NCBI GenBank assembly: GCA_963777695.1
Contig: CAVZRC010000005.1
Location: 1 to 64,000, forward strand
DNA from: CAVZRC01 sp963777695
GTDB taxonomy: Bacteria; Planctomycetota; Planctomycetia; Isosphaerales; Isosphaeraceae
Reading direction: 5' to 3'
Length of the DNA stretch: 64,000 bases
Translations under genes and position numbers: made by a program
Shown here: positions 9,525 to 17,463 of the stretch, piece by piece
Position numbering within the stretch: the first letter of the stretch is position 1
How the letters are laid out: the number at the start of each line of letters is the position of its first letter
Notes under the pieces: model-generated
The model's database searches: none
The model's input: only the letters and a program-made list of their open reading frames with translations
What the model was told of the DNA's origin: nothing

Positions 9525-9755
9525 ATGTCCATTGTCACGCTCGAACAAGCCAAGGCCCATGTGGACGAACTGCTTGCCAGCCTTCGGCCAGGCGAAGAGC
9601 TTCTGATCACGGATCAGGGCCATTCTCTGAGACAGGTCAAGCTGGCCGAGCGGACCTCGTGGCCCTGCCAGGCGGGCAGCTATCGGAAGAGCGAGTTCTG
9701 GATGGCCCCCTACTTTGACGCTCCTCTGGAAGAGTTCAAGGAGGACATGGAGTGA
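9525..9755 (+). CDS. Phd/YefM-type antitoxin
   Basis: A 76-aa protein (MSIVTLEQAKAHVDELLASL, then GEELLITDQGHSLRQVKLAE) with the Phd/YefM N-terminal DNA-binding pattern. In the family this part binds operator DNA, while the C-terminal tail neutralises a PIN-domain or Doc/RelE toxin. The stop overlaps a GTG that opens a VapC-type toxin (GTGA overlap), the usual antitoxin-toxin coupling. The ATG at 9525 is preferred over the in-frame ATG at 9423 because family homology starts there. Confidence 0.7.
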   Translation: MSIVTLEQAKAHVDELLASLRPGEELLITDQGHSLRQVKLAERTSWPCQAGSYRKSEFWMAPYFDAPLEEFKEDME

Positions 9756-9811
9756 CGTTGCTGCTCGACACCCCCGTCTTGTTTGGTTCTTCATTCTGCC
9801 AGGATCAGTGA
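9752..9811 (+). pseudogene. Truncated PIN-domain (VapC-type) toxin remnant
   Basis: The GTG at 9752 overlaps the antitoxin stop and is preceded by AAGGAGG. It encodes VTLLLDTPVLF, the start of a PIN domain with its first catalytic Asp (LLLDT-V). A frame change then gives VWFFILPGS in another frame, and the similarity stops within about 20 residues. The rest of the ~130-aa PIN ribonuclease is missing; the downstream sequence leads directly into the TIR/AAA/DUF4276 cassette. The toxin is therefore destroyed while the antitoxin survives. Confidence 0.55.
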
Positions 9812-9813
9812 AC

Positions 9814-9905
9814 TTGACAAACGGGTCGGCAATGTGCACACTTGATCCGAAAGTGTGGTTGAATGAAGGCGATCCTCTGGCATGTTGCTTCATAGGATAC
9901 GGATC
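9814..9905 (+). promoter_or_regulatory. Leader of the three-gene cassette with a candidate -35 box
   Basis: TTGACA at 9814-9819 matches a sigma-70 -35 box. The -10 at a suitable distance (around GCACAC) is poor. AGGAT upstream of the ATG at 9906 could be the ribosome site. The promoter call is weak and rests mainly on the perfect -35 box and on position. Confidence 0.25.
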
Positions 9906-11192
9906 ATGCCCACGACAGTCTTCTATTCTTGGCAAAGTGATTCACCCACCTCCACAAACCGAGGCTTCATCGAAAAGGCTTTAGAACAAGTAATCAAGCG
10001 CCTGGGGCAGGATCTGACCACCCAGGAAGCCTTGCGAGACGAGCCGATCGAGCTTGACAAGGACACGAAGGGTGTGCCGGGCACCCCACCTATCGTAGAG
10101 ACGATCTTTAATAAGATCTCGGAAAGTGGCGTCTTTGTTCCCGACCTTACTTTTCTCGGAATGACTGCTTCTGGAAGGAAACTCCCAAATCCGAATGTCC
10201 TCGTCGAGTATGGATGGGCCCTGAAGTCGATCTCTCATTCACAGATCGTTCCGGTCATGAATACCGCCTTCGGAGAGCCTACTCCAATCGCTATGCCCTT
10301 CGACGTGCGGCATCTTCGGAACCCGATCACTTATCATATGGAAGAAGCGAAGGACGCAGAAACGAAGTCGGCAGTCAGAAATCAACTGATTAAAGATTTG
10401 CAAACTCAGATTGGTTACATTATCAAAAAAGGGTTACTCGATCGGGCCGGCGATGCGATTTCCGTCTACTCGCCCGTTCAACCCACAAAGAATCCATCAA
10501 CGTTCTTGCAAGATAATGAAGCATTTCAGGCCGAGGGACAAGTCAAGCCACTTTTCATCCCAGATGTTCAAAGGCTGTTTCTTCGACTCATCCCCTCGGT
10601 CCCCAGCCATTCCATCAAGACCAGTCACGATGCTAGACAGTTGGCCTTGAGAGGTATGCTTATGCCGATGCAAGAGGAGGGCGGGGGTAGTGGAGGGTGG
10701 TCGATCGAGAGAAACAAACATGGGGCATTCGCGTACGGAGAAAGGCATGGAGAAATCGTTTTCTTTACCCAGTTGTTCAAAAGCGGAGAACTCTGGGGAA
10801 TCGATGCATATGGCGTAGGCAAGAAGGTCTGTCAGTCCGACGGAGGGGTTGAGTTTGGTTATTTTCCGTGTGTCTATCTCGAGCGCGTTTTTGCAGACAC
10901 TCTTACAAATTATTTGAAGTTTGCCTCCAATATTCTTGGCCTCCGTCCTCCCCTCAGATTCATTGCAGGAGCGACGGATGTCGAAGGCTATCTGATGACG
11001 GTGCCGACGAACATGTGTTTTTCCCAGTCGAGACAGCCAAGATTCGCCGGTCGTGTTGATGATCAACACATTGTATACGAAGGTAATATAGAAGATTATT
11101 CGATGAGTCCTGTCGATATTCTTATGCCATTCTTTCAGTGTCTTTGGGCGGAATGTGGCCTTGAAAGGCCGGACTTTAGTCCGATGAGATGA
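9906..11192 (+). CDS. TIR-like domain protein, putative defence effector/sensor
   Basis: A 428-aa protein. Its first ~130 residues form a TIR/flavodoxin-like fold: strand VFYSWQSD (5-12), DKDTKGVPGTPPIVETIF (51-68), strand and loop SGVFVPDLTFL, then PNPNVLVEYGWALKS (94-108). Glu101 lies where CAP12/TIR-type NADases carry the catalytic glutamate (NV-x-x-E-x-G). Residues ~180-428 match nothing I recognise; they contain WSIERNKHGAFAYGERHGEI and could be the sensing part. Composition is visibly less GC-rich than flanking genes. The stop overlaps the next ATG (ATGA at 11189-11192), implying translational coupling to the ATPase. The ATG at 9906 has AGGAT upstream; an in-frame ATG at 9882 is less likely. 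By analogy it may degrade NAD+ or make a signal nucleotide on phage infection. Function is inferred. Confidence 0.6.
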   Translation: MPTTVFYSWQSDSPTSTNRGFIEKALEQVIKRLGQDLTTQEALRDEPIELDKDTKGVPGTPPIVETIFNKISESGVFVPDLTFLGMTASGRKLPNPNVLVEYGWALKSISHSQIVPVMNTAFGEPTPIAMPFDVRHLRNPITYHMEEAKDAETKSAVRNQLIKDLQTQIGYIIKKGLLDRAGDAISVYSPVQPTKNPSTFLQDNEAFQAEGQVKPLFIPDVQRLFLRLIPSVPSHSIKTSHDARQLALRGMLMPMQEEGGGSGGWSIERNKHGAFAYGERHGEIVFFTQLFKSGELWGIDAYGVGKKVCQSDGGVEFGYFPCVYLERVFADTLTNYLKFASNILGLRPPLRFIAGATDVEGYLMTVPTNMCFSQSRQPRFAGRVDDQHIVYEGNIEDYSMSPVDILMPFFQCLWAECGLERPDFSPMR

Positions 11193-12445
11193 CTATTAGT
11201 GGGGAAATGAGGGGAGATATAGCGGATCAAGGCGTCGTTCTTGCGAAGCAAAGGGCATGCCGCGTGGCACTCATACGGTCAATGAAGCTGTCTGGCTTCT
11301 TGTCGTTCCCGCCGGACTCCGTGACGATTGATCTCACATCACTCAATATCTTGATCGGGCCGAACGGCTCCGGCAAGTCGAACTTCATCGAAGCGATCGA
11401 ACTGCTCCAAGCTGCGCCCACAGCATTCGCCGCCGCGATCCGAGATGGAGGGGGAGTTCAAGAGTGGCTCTGGAAGGGAGACAAGGCTAGCAAACCGGCA
11501 ACGATCGAAGTTGTCGTTGAAGGTTCGAAGCCGGTTCCCGATCTGCGGTATCGGCTCGCTTTCGCGGCGGCGGGCCAGCGGACGGAAGTGATCGACGAAG
11601 CCGTGGAAGAGGCAACGAAACGCCGTCCGAGCGAAAAAGACGTCCTCTTCTACTATCGCTTTCAAAAAGGCCGGCCCGTCCTCAATGTGCGCGATGTCAG
11701 CGGAGGCTACAGTCAGCGTCACCTCAAGCGTGAGGAGTTGGTGCCGGACGAATCGGTCCTGTCGCAGCGCAAAGGCTCCGATGTCTATCCGGAAGTCACT
11801 TGGTTGGGCCAGCAGTTTGCCAGGATGCAGACGTTTCGCGAATGGAGCTTCGGCCGTTATATGGCTCTGCGCCAACCGCAACCGGCCAGCCTACCGACGG
11901 ACCTACTTCTCCCTGACTCGATCAATCTCGGGCTCGTTCTGAACGAGCTCGAACACACGGATGCCGGCGCGGAGTTCAACCAGTTCTTGACGCGATTCCT
12001 TCCGCGCTACCAGCGTTTCTCGACCCGCATCCAGGGAGGGACCGTACAATTCTATCTGCATGAGTCGGGATTGAAGGCGCCGGTACCCGCGACCCGACTC
12101 TCCGACGGCACACTTCGCTTCATGGCGATCCTTGCGCTCCTGCTGGCACCCACTCCACCCCCTCTGATCTGCATCGAGGAGCCCGAACTCGGTCTACACC
12201 CCGATGCCGTGGCCTTGCTGACCGATCTCTTGGTCTCCGCGTCTACCCGGACCCAGGTGATCGTTACCACGCACTCGGATGTCCTCGTCTCGGAAATGAC
12301 GGAACATGCCGATTCGATCCTGGTCTGCGAGCATCGCGGCGGGACCGTCTTGGAGCGCGTTGATCCCGGCAAGTTGACCTATTGGTTGAACAAATATCGT
12401 CTCGGCGAAATCTGGCGCATCGGGGAACTCGGGGGAAACCCATGA
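11189..12445 (+). CDS. AAA_21/RecF-like (ABC-type, OLD-like) ATPase, cassette subunit
   Basis: A 418-aa SMC/ABC-type ATPase. Walker A is GPNGSGKS (57-64), the signature region is TRLSDGTLRFMAILALLL (around 304-308 LSDGT), Walker B is LICIEEPELGLHP (326-338) with catalytic E331, and the H-loop is VIVTTHSD (His362). The short insert between Walker A and the signature lacks long coiled coils, as in the AAA_21/AAA_15 ATPases of OLD and PARIS-type systems. The ATG overlaps the TIR gene stop and the gene's own stop overlaps the DUF4276 start (ATGA at 12442-12445), so all three are translated together. Homology proper starts at SMKLSGFLSF; an ATG at 11282 is a possible alternative start. In PARIS the analogous ATPase holds a TOPRIM nuclease inactive until a phage trigger is sensed. 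Confidence 0.8.
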   Translation: MTISGEMRGDIADQGVVLAKQRACRVALIRSMKLSGFLSFPPDSVTIDLTSLNILIGPNGSGKSNFIEAIELLQAAPTAFAAAIRDGGGVQEWLWKGDKASKPATIEVVVEGSKPVPDLRYRLAFAAAGQRTEVIDEAVEEATKRRPSEKDVLFYYRFQKGRPVLNVRDVSGGYSQRHLKREELVPDESVLSQRKGSDVYPEVTWLGQQFARMQTFREWSFGRYMALRQPQPASLPTDLLLPDSINLGLVLNELEHTDAGAEFNQFLTRFLPRYQRFSTRIQGGTVQFYLHESGLKAPVPATRLSDGTLRFMAILALLLAPTPPPLICIEEPELGLHPDAVALLTDLLVSASTRTQVIVTTHSDVLVSEMTEHADSILVCEHRGGTVLERVDPGKLTYWLNKYRLGEIWRIGELGGNP

Positions 12446-13107
12446 AGGAGGTCGCCATCTACGTCGAAGGGGGCGGCGACACGGCTCAGCAACGAGCCGA
12501 GCTACGTAACGGACTGGACAGATTGCTGAACTTCCAGAAGCAGGCGGCGCGTGACAAACGCCTGCGCTGGAAATTGGTTCCCTCCGGCGGACGCCAGAGC
12601 ACGTTCGAGGCTTTCATCAACGCAGTCCGGCGAGCTGATCGCGACACGTTGTACGTCTTGCTCGTGGATTCCGAAGGGCCGATCGTTCGTGAAACCAAGG
12701 GCAAACACCTCGTCAACGCCCAGGTTCGCAAGCACCATCTCGAAACACTCGACGGTTGGGATCTGAACAAGATCGATCCCGAGTCAATCCACTTGATGGT
12801 CCAGTGCATGGAAGCCTGGATTGTCGCAGACCCGGAATCACTGGCGAAATACTACGGGAAAGGTTTTCGTGCCAATGGTTTGCCAACTCGTCTCAATCTG
12901 GAGGACGAGCCGAAGCTCGATGTTTACCGCAAGTTCGCCAGGGCGACGAAGGATGCTGCCAAGGGACCTTACTCCGAAGCCAACAACGCCAAGATCAAGC
13001 ACGCCGCCGCGCTGCTGGCTCTGATCGACCCGAGGAAAGTCGCTGCCCGATGTCCCCGGTTCGCCACCTTCATCACGTGGTTAGACACACAGATCGGTAA
13101 GGCATAG
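12442..13107 (+). CDS. DUF4276 TOPRIM-like protein, cassette subunit
   Basis: A 221-aa protein with the DUF4276 layout. EGGGD at 9-13 gives the TOPRIM glutamate, LVDSEGP at 75-80 gives D76-x-E78, and CMEAWIVADPE at 122-132 is the family signature. TOPRIM folds of this type bind metal and cut nucleic acid. DUF4276 genes are repeatedly found next to AAA_21 ATPases, mirroring the AriA-AriB (ATPase-TOPRIM) pair of PARIS. It overlaps the ATPase gene by ATGA and is the last gene of the cassette; the next gene is convergent. The nuclease role is inferred from fold and context. Confidence 0.75.
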   Translation: MKEVAIYVEGGGDTAQQRAELRNGLDRLLNFQKQAARDKRLRWKLVPSGGRQSTFEAFINAVRRADRDTLYVLLVDSEGPIVRETKGKHLVNAQVRKHHLETLDGWDLNKIDPESIHLMVQCMEAWIVADPESLAKYYGKGFRANGLPTRLNLEDEPKLDVYRKFARATKDAAKGPYSEANNAKIKHAAALLALIDPRKVAARCPRFATFITWLDTQIGKA

Positions 13108-13156
13108 TCGCAGGCGTCGGGTGAGGACTCCCAGAGAGTTTTCGATCGACGCCTTC

Positions 13157-15322
13157 TCAATGGCTCGTCGTCAGTGTGGCCCTGCGGACCGAGAAAGCGT
13201 CATCGCCGGAGAACACCAGGTACAAGGTTCGGCCGTCCCCGCTCATCCATTTTGTCGGGAAAGAGCTGCTGTCGCCGGGCCCGACATCCCAGTCGTTCGT
13301 GAAGTAGGCCGTCGTCCAGGGGCCCCATGGCTCGGGGGCGTCGTAGACGCCGAACCCCCCTTGAAACCGCGGTCCCCGCGGGTCGCGGCTCTCGGGGAGG
13401 ATCTGGCACCATAGGTAGCGACGCAAGGCCACATTGTAGGTAATCCCCGACCGGTAGCACCGGCCGGGATGACGGAATAAGGCCCCGCGTCCGGCGATGT
13501 CCCGGGTCCAACGTGGTGTCCGGTCGGCGTCCACGCCCGCGAAGAACTCATACGCCCCGCGCTCGGTGAGGCGATCCTTGGGCACGCGGGCGAGGACCAT
13601 ACGGTCGGCGGTTTCATAGGCGCTGTCGGTGTCCGGTGAATAGATGTAGACGAAGTTGTCCCTCGCGCCGGCATAGTCGCTGCCGAAGTTCAAGAACGTG
13701 GGACAGCCGAAACTCGTCGCGAAACGCCAATCGGACCAGGTCCAGGTTTGTCCCCGGTCGCGGGACCATGCCAGTTGAGCGTTGGCGGCATTGCGAACCC
13801 AGATGTATAGGACCCGGTCCACCATGAGCAACCCGCTCGCCTTCTTTCCATGTCGGCCCTCGCCGGTTTGTTCCAGCTCGGGTGCCCGCAGGTTGTGCCC
13901 CTGGAAATCGGTCGGGCCGCCCGCGATCCTCGCCAGGCCCAGACTCAGCTTTGCCGCGGTGAACGGGGCGAACCCGTTGCCGTCGCCATAGGCGCCGTAG
14001 AGTGCGTCGTCATCCGCCCAGGTCATCGGCCAGTTGTCGCTGCCCTCGGCGGTGCGGACGATCGACTCTCGCGGAGCCCATCCGATGCGGGTGATCGCGG
14101 GACTCGGAGGATACGGGGCGTTCCCTCGCCGTGGGTCCTGGCCGGTCTTGATGGCGTTGATCAGCGGGATGAAGAGGATCCGCGCGCGAGGGTCGTGATA
14201 TCGCGCGAGGACGTCCCCGGTCCTGGGCGCGGGGGTCAGTTCCCGGCCATTGCGGACCATGATCAGTTCAAGGCTCGGGACGACGAAGAGGACCTGGTCG
14301 CCGGCCCCGGCTCCCCAAACCGCGTCCCGAGGGATATCGGGGTAGCGACCGTCCGCGTTGGTCCACCATCCCATGCCGCAGTGCCCGGGCAAGCCGGCAT
14401 CGCATGTCACCTGCTGCACGACCGCTCCGGAGAGGATCCGTCGGCCTTCCCAGTCGCCTCGACGGAGCACGAGCCGACCGATCCGCGCGACGGATCGCGG
14501 GGTGAACGACGCGCCTCCCCACGCGGCGATCAGGGGCAATCCGTCCACGGAGAAAGTCTGGCCGTAACCGACCGACCATTCCGCGTCGGGGACGCCGATC
14601 GGTCGGAGGATTCGCTCGCGCAGCAGCCCCCGAGCATTGTTCTCCCCCGTCCCCTTCATGGCCGCCGCGACGACATACGACAGTATCCCGATGCCAGGGT
14701 TGCTGTAACGGAGCCGTGTGCCGGGCTCGAAGAGCATCGGGACCTTGTCGCGCGCGATCGTGAACGGGTCGTTCGGCGGGTCGAGCCGCTTCCAGAATGC
14801 GCCCATCCAGCCCGGCAACTGATCGTGCGACAAGCCGTTCGATTCGGCGTCGTCCAGGCCGGACGTATGCGAGCCGAGCTGTCGGACCGTGACGAGCGAT
14901 TTCCGGGGATCGGTCCCCCACCGGGGGATGAACCGGGAGACCGGGTCGTCCAGCCGGACCCTGCCGTCATGCAGGGCGACGGCCAGCATCATCCCCCCTA
15001 CGATCGCCTTGGCCAACGAGGCCGTGCCGTGTTTGTCCGTCGCCGAACGGCCCTTGGCATACCATTCATAAACGATCCTGTCGTTGCGGATGACCAGGAA
15101 GCTCGCGGTGTTCCGGCCCGCCAGGTCGTCCTTGAGGGTATCGAGTTTCGCGGACGAGACTCCCTCCTCGTCGGGATCGCTCCGCTGCCATTGGAATGCG
15201 GCAACCTCCTGTGCGGACGCCATCCGCCCAGCGATGAGGGGCGACAGGACCAGCAGGCCGACAGCGATACCCTTGACGGTCGCCACAACGAACCTCCCGC
15301 GATGCCAGGCGGTATTCTTCAT
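13157..15322 (-). CDS. Secreted serine hydrolase (beta-lactamase/class C type) with C-terminal beta-propeller-like domain
   Basis: A 721-aa exported protein from the ATG at 15322 (signal VKGIAVGLLVLSPLIAGRMA). The N-terminal half is a class C beta-lactamase/D-aminopeptidase fold: S102-L-A-K105 (S-x-x-K), Y206-S-N208 (Y-x-N), and a C-terminal WGAGAGDQ near the K/H-T-G position. From about residue 430 a second domain begins with SDNWPMTWADDDALYGAYGD, resembling DUF4185-type or sialidase-like propellers (LAWSRDRGQTWTWSDW). The hydrolase half probably cleaves an ester or amide of a cell-wall or small-molecule substrate; the propeller may bind glycans. An in-frame ATG at 15367 would bury the signal and is disfavoured. 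Confidence 0.75.
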   Translation of the reverse strand: MKNTAWHRGRFVVATVKGIAVGLLVLSPLIAGRMASAQEVAAFQWQRSDPDEEGVSSAKLDTLKDDLAGRNTASFLVIRNDRIVYEWYAKGRSATDKHGTASLAKAIVGGMMLAVALHDGRVRLDDPVSRFIPRWGTDPRKSLVTVRQLGSHTSGLDDAESNGLSHDQLPGWMGAFWKRLDPPNDPFTIARDKVPMLFEPGTRLRYSNPGIGILSYVVAAAMKGTGENNARGLLRERILRPIGVPDAEWSVGYGQTFSVDGLPLIAAWGGASFTPRSVARIGRLVLRRGDWEGRRILSGAVVQQVTCDAGLPGHCGMGWWTNADGRYPDIPRDAVWGAGAGDQVLFVVPSLELIMVRNGRELTPAPRTGDVLARYHDPRARILFIPLINAIKTGQDPRRGNAPYPPSPAITRIGWAPRESIVRTAEGSDNWPMTWADDDALYGAYGDGNGFAPFTAAKLSLGLARIAGGPTDFQGHNLRAPELEQTGEGRHGKKASGLLMVDRVLYIWVRNAANAQLAWSRDRGQTWTWSDWRFATSFGCPTFLNFGSDYAGARDNFVYIYSPDTDSAYETADRMVLARVPKDRLTERGAYEFFAGVDADRTPRWTRDIAGRGALFRHPGRCYRSGITYNVALRRYLWCQILPESRDPRGPRFQGGFGVYDAPEPWGPWTTAYFTNDWDVGPGDSSSFPTKWMSGDGRTLYLVFSGDDAFSVRRATLTTSH

Positions 15323-15649
15323 TGAAAATTCATTTGCATCCCCGTGTGCAAGTACATAGTCTAACATGCCCTGGATGCGCGAGGCCGCTGATCTCAGCGA
15401 CGACCTCCGAGGTTACGACTTCTCGGCGAGGATCAGACAACCCACGATGCCCTCTTGACGGACCTAATCCCTCAAGACGTCCTCGGCTCGGTCTTCTAAT
15501 GGCGTTCGAGGTACGAGTGCGTGCCCTGCGGGTCGATCCGGCCGGAAAAATTGCACCCAACCCGACCGAAATCGATACTTTGATAACACATACTGCGGCT
15601 TGAATCTTGTCCTTCTATTCATCCTCACACGACGTCCCAGGAATTCGCC

Positions 15650-16741
15650 ATGTATCAACAGAGACGCGGCTTTACGCTCATCGAGCTCTTGGTTGTGATC
15701 GCGATCATCGCGGTCCTGATCGCTCTGCTCCTTCCCGCCGTGCAGGCGGCACGCGAGGCGGCCCGGCGGGCCCAATGCACCAACAATCTCAAGCAGATCG
15801 CCCTCGCGGCCAATAATTACGAATCGAGCAATGGCTGCTACCCCGGCGGCTCGTACTCGAACTACAACGGCGGGACGCCGGCATCGAGATGCTCCACGGG
15901 CGTCGTCCCCTGCGATTTCCCGGAGAATTTCAGCGTCTTCGTCCGGATGCTGCCCTTCACCGAGCAGTCGCCCATGTACAATGCGGTGAATTTCAATCTC
16001 ACGTCCGGCAACTACGAGAACCTCACCATCGCCGGCGTCCGGATGAGCATGTTGACTTGCCCCAGCGACAGCCAGAACGATCCGGTCCCCCTGGTCAAGG
16101 GCGCCGCGAACTCCTCGTTCAACCTGATCAGCGGCACGATGCCGGCCGGCAACTGGATCCAGGCCTACAGCAGCTATGCCGGCTGCGCGGGGACGTGGGA
16201 CTTCGGCTACAACACCACGTACAGCGCCGCCGAGTTCGCCGAGTACAACGGCGTCATCTACAACGACAGCACGGTCAAGATCGCGATGGTCACGGACGGG
16301 ACGAGCAATACGCTCATGTTCGGCGAGCACAGCCACGCCTATGCCGTGATCAACGACCCGGGCTATTATGTCTCGGACAACTCCTGGAATTCGGGTCGTT
16401 GGTATGACACGCTCATGGCCACCTTCTATCCGATGGACATCAACCTCGGGGCGCCGGCCCAGGCCAACGCCAGCCCGTACGGCTACTACGCGATCACCGC
16501 GGCGACCAGCCTCCACCCCGGCGGCTGCAACTTCGCGTTCTGCGACGGCTCGGTCCGGTTCCTCAAGAAGACGATCAACTCCTGGGCCTTCAATACCAAC
16601 AACATCCAGGGGGGTAACATCCTCCCCGACGGTGCGGTCTATTCCAATTATGTCTATTCCTTCGGGACGGCGCAGCTCGGCGTCTACCAGCAGCTCTCGA
16701 CCCGCGCCGGCGGCGAGGTGATCAGCTCCGACAGCTATTGA
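15650..16741 (+). CDS. DUF1559 pseudopilin-like protein
   Basis: An intact 363-aa copy of the planctomycete family. It has a prepilin leader with RRGFTLIELLVVIAIIAVLI, the AAREAARRAQCTNNLKQIAL segment, a central DITDG-like MVTDGTSNTLMFGEHS, the H-x9-DG motif SLHPGGCNFAFCDGSVRF, and the terminal RAGGEVISSDSY. The F-T-L-I-E site would be cleaved by prepilin peptidase, leaving a membrane helix. A palindromic terminator candidate follows at 16,799, then a small lipoprotein gene, a pairing often seen in planctomycetes. Confidence 0.9.
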   Translation: MYQQRRGFTLIELLVVIAIIAVLIALLLPAVQAAREAARRAQCTNNLKQIALAANNYESSNGCYPGGSYSNYNGGTPASRCSTGVVPCDFPENFSVFVRMLPFTEQSPMYNAVNFNLTSGNYENLTIAGVRMSMLTCPSDSQNDPVPLVKGAANSSFNLISGTMPAGNWIQAYSSYAGCAGTWDFGYNTTYSAAEFAEYNGVIYNDSTVKIAMVTDGTSNTLMFGEHSHAYAVINDPGYYVSDNSWNSGRWYDTLMATFYPMDINLGAPAQANASPYGYYAITAATSLHPGGCNFAFCDGSVRFLKKTINSWAFNTNNIQGGNILPDGAVYSNYVYSFGTAQLGVYQQLSTRAGGEVISSDSY

Positions 16742-16798
16742 TCCGGACGGACCGATTCCCTTCCCGGCGCGATCGGGAGGCCGCAGTCCCGTCAACGA

Positions 16799-16828
16799 CC
16801 GGAGGGCGATCGCCCTCCGGCCGTTTCG
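16799..16828 (+). terminator. Candidate terminator after the DUF1559 gene
   Basis: CCGGAGGGCGATCGCCCTCC is part of a perfect 22-nt palindrome at 16799-16820. A short T-containing stretch (CCGTTTCGTT) follows. It lies between the pseudopilin stop and the lipoprotein start. The T-tract is weak, so attenuation or a simple repeat is also possible. Confidence 0.5.
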
Positions 16829-16862
16829 TTACCATCCCAGCGACATCCCCGAGTATCGCACG

Positions 16863-17312
16863 ATGTTCCGGACCACAAACAGACGGCTCCTCTGTGCCTT
16901 GTCCCTCAGTTTCCTCGCGGGCTGCGGCGAGAGCTCGACGACATCACAATCGACGATGGCCCCATCCCACGGCGGCCAGATGTTCTCCCTGCCCGACGAA
17001 CGGGGCTTCGTGGAGATCCAGGCGGACCGAGGCGCCGCACCGCGGGGCGGCCGCGGCAAGCCGGCGGCGAAGACGCAGATCATGGCCTACTTCTACCAGT
17101 CCGACGGCAAGACCGAGATGTCTCCGGCTCCCACGGACGTCAAGATCAAGATCGGGTCGGGCGAGGGCGGTTCCGTCGTCAATTTATCCGCCGAGCCGAA
17201 GGAAGCCGGCAAGTATGCCTCCGCCCCGGGCGATCATCCCGATGGGTTTGCCGGGAAGCTCGAGGCCACGCTGAATGGCCAGCCGGTCGAAGTACCGATT
17301 CGAATCCGCTGA
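16863..17312 (+). CDS. Small lipoprotein of unknown function
   Basis: A 149-aa protein with a type II signal: basic start MFRTTNRRL, hydrophobic LCALSLSFLAGC with the lipobox L-A-G-C. The mature part has a low-complexity linker, then a beta-rich domain (KTQIMAYFYQSDGKTEMSPA, then VDIKIG-like VKIKIGSG and GFAGKLEATLNGQPVEVPIR). Small lipoproteins of this shape often follow DUF1559 genes, suggesting a shared surface role. No enzymatic motif is seen. Confidence 0.7.
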   Translation: MFRTTNRRLLCALSLSFLAGCGESSTTSQSTMAPSHGGQMFSLPDERGFVEIQADRGAAPRGGRGKPAAKTQIMAYFYQSDGKTEMSPAPTDVKIKIGSGEGGSVVNLSAEPKEAGKYASAPGDHPDGFAGKLEATLNGQPVEVPIRIR

Positions 17313-17463
17313 TCTCGACCTTCTTTGAACACATCCTCTCAATCCGGCGGCAAAGGCTGGCGCGCGCGGGAAACGGAAGACACGGATACGCAACGGAAGC
17401 GCCGAGGCGGTTCAAATGATGTCTACCGGGGGTAACTTGCTTTCGAGATCAGCAGGATTGATC

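Noticed and set aside
13850..15325. Long plus-strand open frame (491 codons) opposite the serine hydrolase
   Set aside because: It is the antisense shadow of a motif-rich gene; its translation is Arg/Gly/Asp-rich with no domain.
15464..16795. Minus-strand open frame (443 codons) opposite the second DUF1559 gene
   Set aside because: High-GC antisense shadow; the plus strand has a complete DUF1559 protein.
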